Notes: a model not told the origin generated them from the sequence alone. A stretch of 64,000 nt of DNA from Pseudomonas brassicacearum subsp. brassicacearum (GCF_008801605.1 NZ_VZPJ01000014.1:89998-153997); one strand, 5' to 3'. Shown: positions 16,613 to 26,859, counted from the stretch's first letter. Program-made: numbers and translations.

Positions 16613-16903
16613 GTGTGTATCCCTAGGATGAACGCCATTCCGTCCACCTGTCCTGATCAAGGATAGACCACGTCCATGGCCGGCAACGCCAGCAGGGCGG
16701 CTATCGAGAAGGACCGGAGGATGGACCTACAGGGCCGAGCAATACGTCGGCCTCTCGTTTATGTCTCTCCGGCGCTGACTTCTTGTAGGTCTTGGCTTCA
16801 GCTGGGGTGAGGGACGCTGCAAACGGTGTTCATCGGGCCAGACGTGGCCGTGCCCGATTGTCGCAGCGGGGGGGAGTTTACATAAGGAAATAAACAGACC
16901 GAA
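16613..16903. other. mqo upstream region
   Basis: About 290 bp between mqo and the hairpin after ercS'. No convincing gene or known regulatory motif was found; it presumably carries the mqo promoter and leader. A G-run (GGGGGGG near 16870) and an AT-rich patch (ATAAGGAAATAAAC near 16884) are visible. Confidence 0.5.
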
Positions 16904-16932
16904 GCGTCTTTTTACATTCCTGGCAAAAACGC
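16904..16932 (-). terminator. Possible terminator after ercS'
   Basis: On the reverse strand GCGTTTTT and AAAAAGACGC can pair around an 11-nt loop, 44 nt after the ercS' stop, followed by a T-rich but interrupted stretch. The weak stem makes this tentative. Confidence 0.35.
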
Positions 16933-16975
16933 CGACCAAATGACGGCATTTTGCTGGCTCTCGGGACCGATTGAC

Positions 16976-18346
16976 CTATCCAAGCATCTGACTCAACACC
17001 GCCCGCAACTTGCCAGGCTTGACCGGCTTGTTGAGCAGCGGCGCATCCAGCTTGCGCAAGGCGCGGCGGCACTGGTCGCTGCGGTCGGCGGTGATGATCA
17101 CCGCCGGGATCGCCTGGTGGAAATGCTCGCGCAGGTGCTTGACCACTTCACACCCCACGACCCCGTGATCCAGGTGGAAATCCGCCAGGATCAGCTCCGG
17201 CGCACGCCCTTGCAGCACATCAAGGGCGCCCGCTTCGTCGGTGGCGGTCAGGACTTCGCAGCCCCACTGCCCCAACAACGCCGCCATGCTTTGCAAGATG
17301 CTCAGTTCATTGTCGATCACCAACAAACGCCGCCCCGGCAGCGGGTTGCCGGCGACCGCCTGTATGGGCATTTGAGCAATGGGCAGCGGTTTTTCGGCTG
17401 ACAGTGGCACCTCGATGCTGAACACCGAGCCACGCCCCGGACGGGAACGCACTTGGACCCGGTAGCCAAGGATACGGGCGATACGTTCGACAATCGCCAG
17501 CCCCAGGCCCACGCCTTTGCGGTCCGCCGCCCGCCCGACGTCCAGTTGATTGAACTCCAGGAATATCGACTCCAAGCAGTCGGCGGCAATGCCGCGACCG
17601 GTGTCCCAGACTTCCAGGCTCAACCGCTCGCCCCGACGCCGTGCAGCCAAGAGAACACCGCCCTTGTCGGTGTAGCGGCAGGCGTTGCTGAGCAGGTTGC
17701 GCAGAATGCGGGTCATCAATCGCAGGTCAGTCAGCACGGCTTCATCGCCAAACCGCACCCGCAGCTCCAGCCCGACAGCGCCTGCCACCGATTGGAATTC
17801 CGACACCAGCGGCGCCAGTAACTCATCCAGTCGATACGGAGCCAGGTCGGGCCTGACCTCCGCCTGGTCCAAACGGGAAATGTCCAGCAGGTCTGTGAGC
17901 AGATCTTCCGCGCCTTCCAGGGCCTGGTGGGTACGCTCAACCAGCACATGTTCGGCGGTGGGCAGTTGGCGTTCGCGCAACGTGGAAATCAACAGGCGGG
18001 CGGCGTTGAGCGGTTGCAACAAGTCGTGACTGGCCGCTGCCAGGTATTTATCTTTGCTGCGGTTGGCCGCCTGTGCGGCGTCGCGCGCGTCGCGCAACTG
18101 CTGCTCAATCAGCTCGCGCTGGGCGATCTGTTGTTGCAGGTTACGGTTGGCCTCCAGCAGCGCATCGGTGCGCTCGGACACCCGCTGCTCCAACTGGTTG
18201 TTGAGCTGTTGCAAGTATTGCCGGGCCAACTCCAGCTCATCCAGACGCGCCGCCAGTTCTGGGTAGTGGCTCTTGCGCGTCGAGTGATTGCCCAGCCCCA
18301 GCAGCCCTTCCAGGGCTTTCTGCTGCTCGTCAGAGGGCTTCGCCAT
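16976..18346 (-). CDS. ercS': ErcS'-like hybrid sensor histidine kinase/receiver
   Basis: This 456-residue cytoplasmic protein has an N-terminal coiled coil (about 25-90), a HisKA domain with His107 in AAASHDLLQPLNAARLL, a HATPase domain (N box LLSNACRYT, DTGRGI, GVGLGLAI), and a C-terminal receiver with IDNE, phosphoacceptor Asp in LADFHL, and Lys in NKPVKP. It has no membrane segment or PAS domain. Gene order next to ercA and similarity to the P. aeruginosa PA1992 type identify it as ErcS', a member of the cascade that controls ethanol oxidation. The chosen start at 18346 follows GAGG and overlaps the end of ercA by 17 bp, so the two are coupled. An upstream Met at 18361 is possible. Confidence 0.8.
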   Translation of the reverse strand: MAKPSDEQQKALEGLLGLGNHSTRKSHYPELAARLDELELARQYLQQLNNQLEQRVSERTDALLEANRNLQQQIAQRELIEQQLRDARDAAQAANRSKDKYLAAASHDLLQPLNAARLLISTLRERQLPTAEHVLVERTHQALEGAEDLLTDLLDISRLDQAEVRPDLAPYRLDELLAPLVSEFQSVAGAVGLELRVRFGDEAVLTDLRLMTRILRNLLSNACRYTDKGGVLLAARRRGERLSLEVWDTGRGIAADCLESIFLEFNQLDVGRAADRKGVGLGLAIVERIARILGYRVQVRSRPGRGSVFSIEVPLSAEKPLPIAQMPIQAVAGNPLPGRRLLVIDNELSILQSMAALLGQWGCEVLTATDEAGALDVLQGRAPELILADFHLDHGVVGCEVVKHLREHFHQAIPAVIITADRSDQCRRALRKLDAPLLNKPVKPGKLRAVLSQMLG

Positions 18347-19508
18347 AAACGACCTCGACATCCCGTTGGCTCGACTCCCGAGGATTGGTGAGGATGCACG
18401 GGTCGTGCATCGCATGCTGCGACAGGAACGGAATGTCCGAGGTGCTCACACCGTGCAGGCCCAGGGTCTCGTGGAAACCGATGGTGTGCTTGAGGGCAAT
18501 CAGGTGTTCCACCAGCCGAGTTCGGATCTGGCGGTGGTTGAGCCCCCGGCAGTCGATGCCCAGCGTCTCGGCAATCACCTTGAAACGGTCCGGCGCCGAG
18601 TTGTAGTTGAACGCCACCACGTGCTCCACCAGCACCGCGTTGCACAAGCCATGGGGCAAATCGAGGAAGCCGCCCAGGCTGTGGGACATCGCGTGCACCG
18701 CGCCGAGGATTGCGTTGGAGAATGCCAGCCCGGCCTGCATGCTGCCCAGCATGATTTTTTCCCGCAGGGCGATGTCCGCCGGGTTGGCGATCATCTGCAC
18801 CAGGTTGCCGTTGATCAGGCGCATCGCTTCCAGCGCATGGGGGTCGGTCAACGGGCCATGACCGGTGGACACAAACGCCTCGATGGCGTGAACCAGGGCG
18901 TCGATGCCGGTACAGGCCGACAGGAACGGGTCCATGCTCAGGGTGGTTTCCGGGTCGATCAGCGACACGTCCGGTACCGCCGCCTTGCTGACGATGGAAA
19001 ACTTCATGCGTTCTTGCTGGTTGGAAATGATCACGAACTGCGACACATCGGCCGAGGTGCCGGCAGTGGTGGGAATCAAGATCAAGGGCGGGCTGGGCAT
19101 GTTCAGCATGTCGACACCCTCGAATTCGAGGATGCTGCGACCATGGGCGACGACAATGCCGATGGCCTTGCCGCAGTCCATCGGGCTGCCGCCGCCAATC
19201 GCAACGATGACGTCGCAATGGTTTTCCCGGTACACGTCGGCACCGAGCATCACTTCCTCGACCCGGGGGTTGGGTGAGACGGCGCTGTAGAGACAGTAAT
19301 CAATGGCCTGGGCCTGGAGGCTGGCTTCGACATCGGCCACCCACCCGGCAGCGATCACGCCGGGATCGGTGACGATCAGCACCTTGCGTGCGCCGAACGT
19401 CTTGGCATAGTTGCCAACATTGTGCCGACAACCGGCGCCGAACATGATTTCAGGTGAAACGAACTTGCGCAGCGGGCTGAGACTCATCTTTTCAGGTACG
19501 TGGCTCAT
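18330..19508 (-). CDS. ercA: ErcA-like iron-containing alcohol dehydrogenase
   Basis: This 392-residue group III (iron-activated) alcohol dehydrogenase has the GGGSPMD cofactor motif near 106-111. Its metal ligands by family alignment are Asp203 and His207 in GIDALVHAIE, with His272 and His286 in VHAMSHSLGGFLDLPHG. In P. aeruginosa the homologue ErcA (PA1991) has a regulatory role in ethanol oxidation gene expression rather than being the main dehydrogenase. The start at 19508 was chosen for agreement with the family N-terminus; it has an AGG site and AATACAATAAGAA upstream, a Crc/Hfq-like stretch. It lies between pqqA and ercS' and is probably co-transcribed with both. Confidence 0.85.
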   Translation of the reverse strand: MSHVPEKMSLSPLRKFVSPEIMFGAGCRHNVGNYAKTFGARKVLIVTDPGVIAAGWVADVEASLQAQAIDYCLYSAVSPNPRVEEVMLGADVYRENHCDVIVAIGGGSPMDCGKAIGIVVAHGRSILEFEGVDMLNMPSPPLILIPTTAGTSADVSQFVIISNQQERMKFSIVSKAAVPDVSLIDPETTLSMDPFLSACTGIDALVHAIEAFVSTGHGPLTDPHALEAMRLINGNLVQMIANPADIALREKIMLGSMQAGLAFSNAILGAVHAMSHSLGGFLDLPHGLCNAVLVEHVVAFNYNSAPDRFKVIAETLGIDCRGLNHRQIRTRLVEHLIALKHTIGFHETLGLHGVSTSDIPFLSQHAMHDPCILTNPRESSQRDVEVVYGEAL

Positions 19509-19620
19509 CGGTAAGCCTGTTCTTATTGTATTGGGATACCCTGAGCCTAAAGCATCCCACCGTGATTGCAATCAGACCAAATGGTGAGCCCGGCCTGAAC
19601 GCGTCAGGCCGGGCCGGCAC

Positions 19621-19692
19621 TCATCGGTTGGCGAAGTACATCGTCACTTCAAAGCCAATACGCAGGTCGGTGTACGCGGGTTTAGTCCACAT
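19621..19692 (-). CDS. pqqA: PqqA, precursor peptide of pyrroloquinoline quinone
   Basis: This 23-residue peptide starts [16 protein letters not shown] and ends TMYFANR. The Glu and Tyr of the EVTMY motif are the two residues that PqqE joins and the pathway turns into PQQ. The ATG has an excellent GAGGAAA site 5 nt upstream. It is the only pqq gene in the window; pqqB-E must lie elsewhere, so this is an orphan (probably additional) copy placed at the head of the ercA-ercS' operon. In P. putida a small gene in the same position is annotated as a PQQ biosynthesis protein. One copy of the locus-wide palindromic site lies 72 bp upstream. Confidence 0.92.
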
Positions 19693-19763
19693 GGGTCTTT
19701 CCTCTTCTTGTACCGGGCGATTCCGGCAAGGTCATTAATGCACGCCGCGCCCGAGGCTCGAAT

Positions 19764-19777
19764 GCTACTTTCGAAGC
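19764..19777 (-). promoter_or_regulatory. ped-locus palindromic site, pqqA copy
   Basis: GCTACTTTCGAAGC matches the shared site (consensus RCTACTTTGGTAGC) at 11 of 14 positions. It lies 72 bp upstream of pqqA. A second half site, TTGGTAGC, follows at 19793-19800. Confidence 0.55.
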
Positions 19778-19824
19778 GGTGGGTGGGGTGCGTTGGTAGC
19801 AATTCAGGAGAGCGACAAAACCCA

Positions 19825-19947
19825 TTGTGAGAGCAAGGCTTACTGTGGGAGCAAAGCTTGCTCGCGATTAGTCGCCTCGGCCTGACCGGAGACCGAGTCG
19901 CCTGTATCGCGGGCAAGCCTTGCTCCCACAGCAAGCTCGCTCCCACA
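19825..19947. repeat. REP cluster (three to four cores)
   Basis: A degenerate core (TTGTGAGAGCAAGGCTTACT) is followed by a full doublet and a truncated extra core, ending CAAGCTCGCTCCCACAGG. It lies between pqqA and pedI. Confidence 0.8.
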
Positions 19948-19970
19948 GGGTGTCGTGCTGTGTTATCGGG

Positions 19971-21491
<1,521 letters not shown>

Positions 21492-21645
21492 GATGGGGCC
21501 TCTGCCTGGTCGATGCCTGTCACAGGACAGGCGATAGGCCGATGGTAGAGAGCCCCGCCTGCCGGACGAATGCGTCGTTGGCAGGGGGGACTCTCGTTAT
21601 TTGGTCGTAGATTTTGCCGCGATCTGAGGTTGACCCGGGCTTTTT

Positions 21646-21736
21646 TGTGGGAGCGAGCTTGCTCGCGATAAGGTCGGCACATCCAGCATGGAGGGTGACT
21701 GATCGACCGCTATCGCGAGCAAGCTCGCTCCCACAG
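21646..21736. repeat. REP doublet (inverted pair)
   Basis: Facing cores TGTGGGAGCGAGCTTGCTCG and CGAGCAAGCTCGCTCCCACA, between pedH and pedI, just after the pedH stop. Confidence 0.85.
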
Positions 21737-21777
21737 GTGCTACATTTTCCACAGGTTCTGCATTTGCCAGAGTTGGC

Positions 21778-23553
21778 TCAGCGCTTGACCACCAAGTCCT
21801 TCGGCAACTTGAAGGTCCAGAGCATGCCGCCCTGGTTGAAGTCCTTCACGCGTTTGGCCACCTCACCGCCCCACAGCGGCACCGCGCCGCCCCAGCCGGA
21901 GACCACGGAGACGTATTGCTCGCCGTCCATTTCCCAGGTGATGGGCGAGCCGAGCACGCCGGAGCCGGTCTGGAATTCCCAGACCTTTTCCCCGGTCTTG
22001 GCGTTGAATGCCTGCAGGAACCCTTCAGGCGTACCGGTGAACACCAGGTTGCCCTTGGTGGTCAGGACCCCGCCCCACAGCGGCGCGTAGTTCTTGTGGC
22101 GCCAGACTTCCTTGCCGGTCTTGGGGTCGATGGCCCGCAGCACGCCGATGTAATCCTCGTTCAGCGGCTTGATGGTGAAACCGGCTCCGAGGAACGCCGC
22201 GCCTTTCTTGTAGGCGATGCCTTCGTTCCAGATGTCCATGCCCCACTCGTTGGACGGCACGTAGAACAGCCCGGTGTCCTGGTTATACGCCATCGGCATC
22301 CAGTTTTTCGCGCCGAGGAAGGCCGGTGCGACAAACACCGAACTGCCTTTGGCTTCGCTGCCCGGCGCGCCCGGACGGCTGGCCTCGTTGTAGATCGGCC
22401 GCCCATCCTTGTCCAGGCCAGTGGCCCAGGTGATCTTGTCGACAAACGGGAAGCCGCGGATGAACTTGCCGTTGGTGCGGTCGAGCACGTAGAAGAAGCC
22501 GTTACGGTCCGCGGTCGCCGCCGCCTTGATGTCCTTGCCGCCTTCCTTGTAGTTGAACGAGATCAGTTCATTGACGCCGTCATAATCCCAGCCGTCGTGA
22601 GGCGTGCTCTGGAAGTGCCATTTGATGCTGCCATCGTCCGGGTTCAGGGCCAGGCGCGACGACGAATAGAGGTTGTCGCCAGGACGCAGGTGGGAGTTCC
22701 AGGGCGCCGGGTTGCCGGTGCCGAACAGCAACAGGTTGGTTTCCGGGTCGTAGTAGCCGCCCAGCCAAGGCGCGGCACCGCCGGTTCTCCAGAGATCACC
22801 CGGCCAGGTCTTGCCCGCCTCGCCGCCGGAAATACCATTCTCGATGGCTTTGCCGTCCTTGTAGACGTAGCCCATGTGGCCTTCCACGGTTGGGCGGGTC
22901 CACAGCAGGTCACCGTTCTTCGGGTCGTAGGCGCTGATCTGGCCCACCACGCCGAACTCGCCCCCGGCCACGCCGGTGATCAGCTTGCCGTTGATGACCA
23001 GCGGCGCGGCGCTGATGGAGTAGCCTTCCTTGTGGTCGGCCACCTTCTTGCTCCACACCACTTTGCCGGTGTCCTTGTTCAAGGCCACCAGCTTGGCGTC
23101 GAGGGTGCCGAAGAACACCAGGTCGCCGTACAACGCTACGCCACGGTTGATCACGTCGCAGCAAGGACGGATGTCATCGGGCAGGCGCGCATCGTATTGC
23201 CACAGCTTCTTGCCGGTGCGCGCATCCACTGCGAATACCCGAGAGTAGGAACCGGTGAGGTACATCACCCCGTCCTTGATCATCGGCTGGGCTTGCTGGC
23301 CACGCTGCTTTTCACCGCCGAAGGAGAACGCCCAGACCGGTCGCAGGTCCTTGACGTTATCGACATTGAGGGTATCGAGCGGGCTGTAGCGCTGGCCCTG
23401 GACACCCAGGCCGTTGGTCACGATCTGTTGCGGGTTTTTCGGGTCCTGGAGAATTTCCTGATCGGTCACGGCTGCAAGGGCCGAACCGGACAGCAGCATG
23501 GCACTGAGCAGCAGGCTCACGGCGAAGGGTTGGCGACGTGCGGGATGACTCAT
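21778..23553 (-). CDS. pedH: Lanthanide-type PQQ-dependent alcohol dehydrogenase
   Basis: This 591-residue periplasmic quinoprotein oxidises short alcohols, 2-phenylethanol-like alcohols and aldehydes. A signal peptide ends near residue 28 (GSALA-AVTD). The eight-bladed propeller carries the vicinal disulfide Cys131-Cys132, metal ligands Glu199 and Asn281, catalytic Asp323, and a second Asp at 325 in HDGWDYDGVN. Asp two residues after the catalytic Asp is the hallmark of lanthanide-dependent enzymes (XoxF, PedH, ExaF); the calcium-type relative in this window has Ser there. The start at 23553 follows GAGG, with ATAACAATAA upstream. A locus-wide palindromic site lies about 107 bp upstream. Confidence 0.93.
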   Translation of the reverse strand: MSHPARRQPFAVSLLLSAMLLSGSALAAVTDQEILQDPKNPQQIVTNGLGVQGQRYSPLDTLNVDNVKDLRPVWAFSFGGEKQRGQQAQPMIKDGVMYLTGSYSRVFAVDARTGKKLWQYDARLPDDIRPCCDVINRGVALYGDLVFFGTLDAKLVALNKDTGKVVWSKKVADHKEGYSISAAPLVINGKLITGVAGGEFGVVGQISAYDPKNGDLLWTRPTVEGHMGYVYKDGKAIENGISGGEAGKTWPGDLWRTGGAAPWLGGYYDPETNLLLFGTGNPAPWNSHLRPGDNLYSSSRLALNPDDGSIKWHFQSTPHDGWDYDGVNELISFNYKEGGKDIKAAATADRNGFFYVLDRTNGKFIRGFPFVDKITWATGLDKDGRPIYNEASRPGAPGSEAKGSSVFVAPAFLGAKNWMPMAYNQDTGLFYVPSNEWGMDIWNEGIAYKKGAAFLGAGFTIKPLNEDYIGVLRAIDPKTGKEVWRHKNYAPLWGGVLTTKGNLVFTGTPEGFLQAFNAKTGEKVWEFQTGSGVLGSPITWEMDGEQYVSVVSGWGGAVPLWGGEVAKRVKDFNQGGMLWTFKLPKDLVVKR

Positions 23554-23659
23554 GACGGCTACCTCTGCGGTTATTGTTATACCCGGGAATTTTTCCCGGT
23601 CTGCCACAGATTCTTGGGCTCGGAGCCGTTGCCAACAATTGCCCGCTGTGTTGAGTTTT

Positions 23660-23674
23660 CTAGTTCCTTGGTAC
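23660..23674 (-). promoter_or_regulatory. ped-locus palindromic site, pedH copy
   Basis: The plus strand reads CTAGTTCCTTGGTAC, nearly the same as the pedE copy (CTAGTTCCTTGGTAGC). It lies 107 bp upstream of pedH. Confidence 0.6.
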
Positions 23675-23690
23675 ACATGGAGGAGTGCGT

Positions 23691-24629
23691 TCAGTCAGGG
23701 TCGTGGGCATCCACCCGCTTCATCCCCGCCCGCTCATAGCGCGGATAGAGATGACTGACGCTGCGAATCAACTCATAGCGACTCAGGCTGATCCCGGCAA
23801 AGCGCTCGGGGATGGGGCTGCGGATCATCTCGGCCATGTCGTCGCCCCGCGCCGCGCCATCGCGCATCAGTTGGTCGAGCCAGCCCAGGTAGTCGCGCAT
23901 CTGTGCAAAGGGCCGGGCGTCGGTCGCGACCGGGCCGTGGCCGGGCACGATCTGCTTCCAGGGCAGGGCCTGCAAGGTGTCCAGGTCCCGGAGCCAGACC
24001 TCGAGTCCCGGGCTGTTGGGGGTGGTCAGGGCGCGCTCGTAAAACACCAGGTCGCCGGCAAACAGCACGCCGGTGGTTTCGTCGAGGATCGCCAGGTCGG
24101 CCCCGGTGTGCCCGGCCAGTTGCAGCAAGCGCAACGAATGGTCACCCACCCTCAGCGACCCCGCAGCCAGCTCTCGAGTCGGCAGCACCACCTCGGTGCC
24201 GCGCATCCAGTCGCCCACCAGCCGGTACATGTTTTCGGCCAGCGCATCACCCTGTTGCCGCAGCAGGTCGGTGGTGCCCGCCAAGGCGCCAATGGGCACG
24301 TCGCTGAAGGCTTGGTTGCCCAATACATGGTCGGGGTGGTGATGGGTCAGCAGGACCTGGATCACCGGTTTGTCGGTGGTCGCGGCAATGGCCTGGCGCA
24401 GTGCCTCGCCGTAGCGCTTCGACGGCCCGGTATCGATCACCACCACGCCGGCATCGGTAACGATGAACGCGGTGTTGACGATGTTGCCGCCGTTGGCCTT
24501 GGCAAAATTCTCGGTGCTGCCTTCCAGCAGCCAGGTGCCTTCGGCGATCTGCCGGGGCTTGAGTGCGTAGCCCGTCCCGGCCCACGTCGGCCAGCACAGG
24601 CTCAGGAACATCAGCAACAACCAGCGCAT
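23691..24629 (-). CDS. Quinoprotein-associated zinc metallo-hydrolase (MBL fold)
   Basis: This 312-residue secreted metallo-beta-lactamase-fold protein has a signal peptide (LLLMFLSLCWPTWA) and the zinc motif LLTHHHPDH near residues 96-104, with further His/Asp ligands in HTGAD and PGHGPV. It belongs to the group named quinoprotein relay system zinc metallohydrolase, related to SoxH and nearly always encoded beside PQQ-dependent dehydrogenases. The function is unknown. It lies 16 bp after the SoxYZ-like gene and shares its operon; the ATG follows AGGAG. Confidence 0.8.
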   Translation of the reverse strand: MRWLLLMFLSLCWPTWAGTGYALKPRQIAEGTWLLEGSTENFAKANGGNIVNTAFIVTDAGVVVIDTGPSKRYGEALRQAIAATTDKPVIQVLLTHHHPDHVLGNQAFSDVPIGALAGTTDLLRQQGDALAENMYRLVGDWMRGTEVVLPTRELAAGSLRVGDHSLRLLQLAGHTGADLAILDETTGVLFAGDLVFYERALTTPNSPGLEVWLRDLDTLQALPWKQIVPGHGPVATDARPFAQMRDYLGWLDQLMRDGAARGDDMAEMIRSPIPERFAGISLSRYELIRSVSHLYPRYERAGMKRVDAHDPD

Positions 24630-24645
24630 GGCGCGCTCCTTGTGG

Positions 24646-25404
24646 TCAGGGGATCGCCGCCTCGAACGTATTGCCGCTGTTGTCGCGCAGCAGCAGGCGG
24701 GTCTGGCCCGGGCCTCGGATGTCGAAGCCCAGGTTGGGGTTTTCGCTGACCGCCGGGAACAGCTCCAGGCGCGCCAGCACCTGGCCGTCGGCGTCCAGCA
24801 GTTGCGCCTGGTTGAGGAAAAATTCCGGGATGCCGCTCACCAGGCCGTTATCCATCGGATGAGCCACCTGCAGGCGCAGGCGGCTCGAATCGCCCCGGGG
24901 ATAGCGGGCGCCCAGTACCTCGCCCAAGTGTTCCTCCCAACCTGGCTGGGTGCGCACCACGCTGGGCGCGGTGCAGCCGCCACCGGCCGCGTCGATCAGC
25001 GTCGAGCCGACGTGCCACAAGCCATCGCGGGTCTGCACGGCGGCGCGCAACGGCGTGGCTTGCTCGATGCGAATGCGGATCGACAGCCAGGGCAGCACTC
25101 GCTCCCCCGGTTGGAAGTCGACGATTTTCGGCAACGGGTTCAGTTCGGCCCAGGCCAGCACCCGCACGACGTCGCCGGTGAAGGCCCGGGCATCTATTTC
25201 CAGTGGCACCTGGCGGGCGTCTTCGGCAAAGGGTGGCGCCAGCAGGCGCACCCGGTCATCGAACACGAACGGCGCGTCCCCCAGCAATTGCTTGTGATAA
25301 AAGGCCCACATCACCGATGGCACCGGGTCCTTCCCTGGCTCGACCGCCGCCCAGGCGGTCATTGGCAGGCCGCACCACAGCAGGCACCACATGACCCATT
25401 TCAT
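24646..25404 (-). CDS. Quinoprotein dehydrogenase-associated SoxYZ-like carrier
   Basis: This 252-residue periplasmic protein joins a SoxY-like half and a SoxZ-like half. After a signal peptide (WCGLPMTAWA) comes the SoxY-like domain, whose carrier Cys sits in GGGCTAP near residue 145, close to the GGCGG arm of true SoxY. The SoxZ-like half follows, ending with LLLRDNSGNTFEA. SoxYZ carries sulfur intermediates; what this variant carries in alcohol oxidation is unknown. The start at 25404 follows AGGAG. The neighbouring zinc hydrolase resembles SoxH, so the two may work as a sulfur- or acyl-like relay with the quinoproteins. Confidence 0.78.
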   Translation of the reverse strand: MKWVMWCLLWCGLPMTAWAAVEPGKDPVPSVMWAFYHKQLLGDAPFVFDDRVRLLAPPFAEDARQVPLEIDARAFTGDVVRVLAWAELNPLPKIVDFQPGERVLPWLSIRIRIEQATPLRAAVQTRDGLWHVGSTLIDAAGGGCTAPSVVRTQPGWEEHLGEVLGARYPRGDSSRLRLQVAHPMDNGLVSGIPEFFLNQAQLLDADGQVLARLELFPAVSENPNLGFDIRGPGQTRLLLRDNSGNTFEAAIP

Positions 25405-25414
25405 CCCGGCGCTC

Positions 25415-26290
25415 CTATTGATACATCTCCGGCACTTCGTAACGCAGGCCGTAATGGGCATAGACGGTCTTGACGCTGCCGTCGCGGATCAAGCCTTCCA
25501 GCGCCTCTTCCACCGCATAGGCCAGCTGACGGTTGCTTTCATGCACCGCCATGCCGATTTCCCAACGTTGCTTGCCCATGTTCGGGTAGGCATTCTCCGC
25601 CAGCGCCAGTTGCGGATCGGCCGCCTCGTGCACTTGCCAATCGACCTCACCGCGCATGGCCATGACAGCGTCCACCTCCCCGGCCTGCATGGCCTTGAAG
25701 GCCTGGCTGACACCGGGGTAATGGTGGGTCTTGGCGCTGAGCATGCCGTTGAACACCGACGTCAGGTAGAACGACGGCACGCTGTCGACTTCAACGCCAA
25801 TGGGGTGCTGCTGGAACACCGCGACACTGCCCACCGAATCCAGTCGGCGGCGGTCAAATGCCACCTGCCAGCATTCCTGCTGATAAGGGCCGAACATCAC
25901 CACCTGGGCGTTTGCCAGTTCGCCGATGTCGTTGCGCCTTTGCACGTAGTCATGATCGTACGGGACACGCATCATCAGGTCGGCGAGTTGTCGATCGTGC
26001 AGCGGACTGCTGCGCCAGATGTAATCGCGCAGATCGTCATCGAGTTTTTCGCCCGGCGGTGCCCACATCAGTTGCAGGCGCACGCCAAGCGCCTTGGCCA
26101 GGGCCTGGGCCAGTTCCACGTCCACGCCCCTGGGTTGGCCGTGGTCTTCGAAACTGTAGGGCGCGAAGTCCTTGTAGACCGCGACCTTCAACTCACCGGC
26201 CGCGATCATCTGGTCGTAGCTGCGCACCTGCGCCTGCACCGCCTGGCCCCACAGGAGCAGGCTGCACATTACCCACGCGAACAGGCGCAT
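25415..26290 (-). CDS. Quinoprotein-associated periplasmic binding-like protein (PedG type)
   Basis: This 291-residue protein resembles amino-acid-type (family 3) solute-binding proteins: a signal peptide ends near LWGQAVQA, then MIAAGELKVAVYKDFAPYS and GVDVELAQALAKALG. It matches the group described as quinoprotein dehydrogenase-associated putative ABC transporter substrate-binding proteins. Related proteins beside XoxF (XoxJ) are thought to help activate the quinoprotein rather than feed a transporter, and no cognate ABC transporter gene is adjacent. The start at 26290 gives a clean signal peptide. It lies 5 bp after pedF in one leftward operon. Confidence 0.8.
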   Translation of the reverse strand: MRLFAWVMCSLLLWGQAVQAQVRSYDQMIAAGELKVAVYKDFAPYSFEDHGQPRGVDVELAQALAKALGVRLQLMWAPPGEKLDDDLRDYIWRSSPLHDRQLADLMMRVPYDHDYVQRRNDIGELANAQVVMFGPYQQECWQVAFDRRRLDSVGSVAVFQQHPIGVEVDSVPSFYLTSVFNGMLSAKTHHYPGVSQAFKAMQAGEVDAVMAMRGEVDWQVHEAADPQLALAENAYPNMGKQRWEIGMAVHESNRQLAYAVEEALEGLIRDGSVKTVYAHYGLRYEVPEMYQ

Positions 26291-26295
26291 GGCGA

Positions 26296-26757
26296 TCACT
26301 CCTCGACGTGCACGCTGTCGAGATAGGTGCGCACCGCCCACAAGGCTTCCTGGCTCAGGTAGTCGGCCATTTTTGGCATGTAGACCCGGCCGTCGCGCAC
26401 CGCACCGTGACGTACGCGCTCGACAAACCACTCATCACCGGCGTCGGCGGCGTCGAGCATGCGCAGGTCCGGGGCGATGCCGCCCGATTTGGCTTCCAGG
26501 CCATGGCAGGCCGCGCAGTTCTGGTTGTAGGCCGATGAGCCGATTTCCAGTGCCCGGTCGTGTTCAGGTGAGGCGCGATAAGGGTTCACCGTGGCCCAGC
26601 CGTCACCGTCCAGTGCGACACCGGTGTCCTTGATCGGGGTCAGACCCTTGGTTTCCACTGCCTGGGGCACTACGTTGCCATGGGCCCATGCGGAGCCTGC
26701 GCCGGTCAGCCCCATCAGTAATGCGGTAGCGATGATGGCGTTGCGTTTTGTTGTCAT
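26296..26757 (-). CDS. pedF: Cytochrome c550, electron acceptor of quinoprotein dehydrogenases
   Basis: This 153-residue periplasmic c-type cytochrome has a signal peptide (TGAGSAWA-HGN), a single haem motif NCAACHG near residue 84 and a distal Met within VYMPKMADYL. It corresponds to PedF/ExaB, which takes electrons from PedE/PedH and passes them to the oxidase chain. The start at 26757 sits in an A-rich run (ATAACAATGACAACAAAACG), so a Crc/Hfq-like site overlaps the first codons. It heads the operon pedF - binding protein - SoxYZ-like - hydrolase and is divergent from pedE. Confidence 0.9.
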   Translation of the reverse strand: MTTKRNAIIATALLMGLTGAGSAWAHGNVVPQAVETKGLTPIKDTGVALDGDGWATVNPYRASPEHDRALEIGSSAYNQNCAACHGLEAKSGGIAPDLRMLDAADAGDEWFVERVRHGAVRDGRVYMPKMADYLSQEALWAVRTYLDSVHVEE

Positions 26758-26839
26758 TGTTATGCCCTCTGGATTGCACGCAAGACCTCTGTGAAGAAGC
26801 CGTGCCGTCATCTTAGGAACCCCCTTGCCCCAGCCGAAT

Positions 26840-26853
26840 GCTGCTTTGGTGGC
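26840..26853 (-). promoter_or_regulatory. ped-locus palindromic site, pedF copy
   Basis: GCTGCTTTGGTGGC differs from the consensus RCTACTTTGGTAGC at only two positions. It is 83 bp upstream of pedF in the pedF/pedE divergent region. Confidence 0.6.
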
Positions 26854-26859
26854 CGGGGT

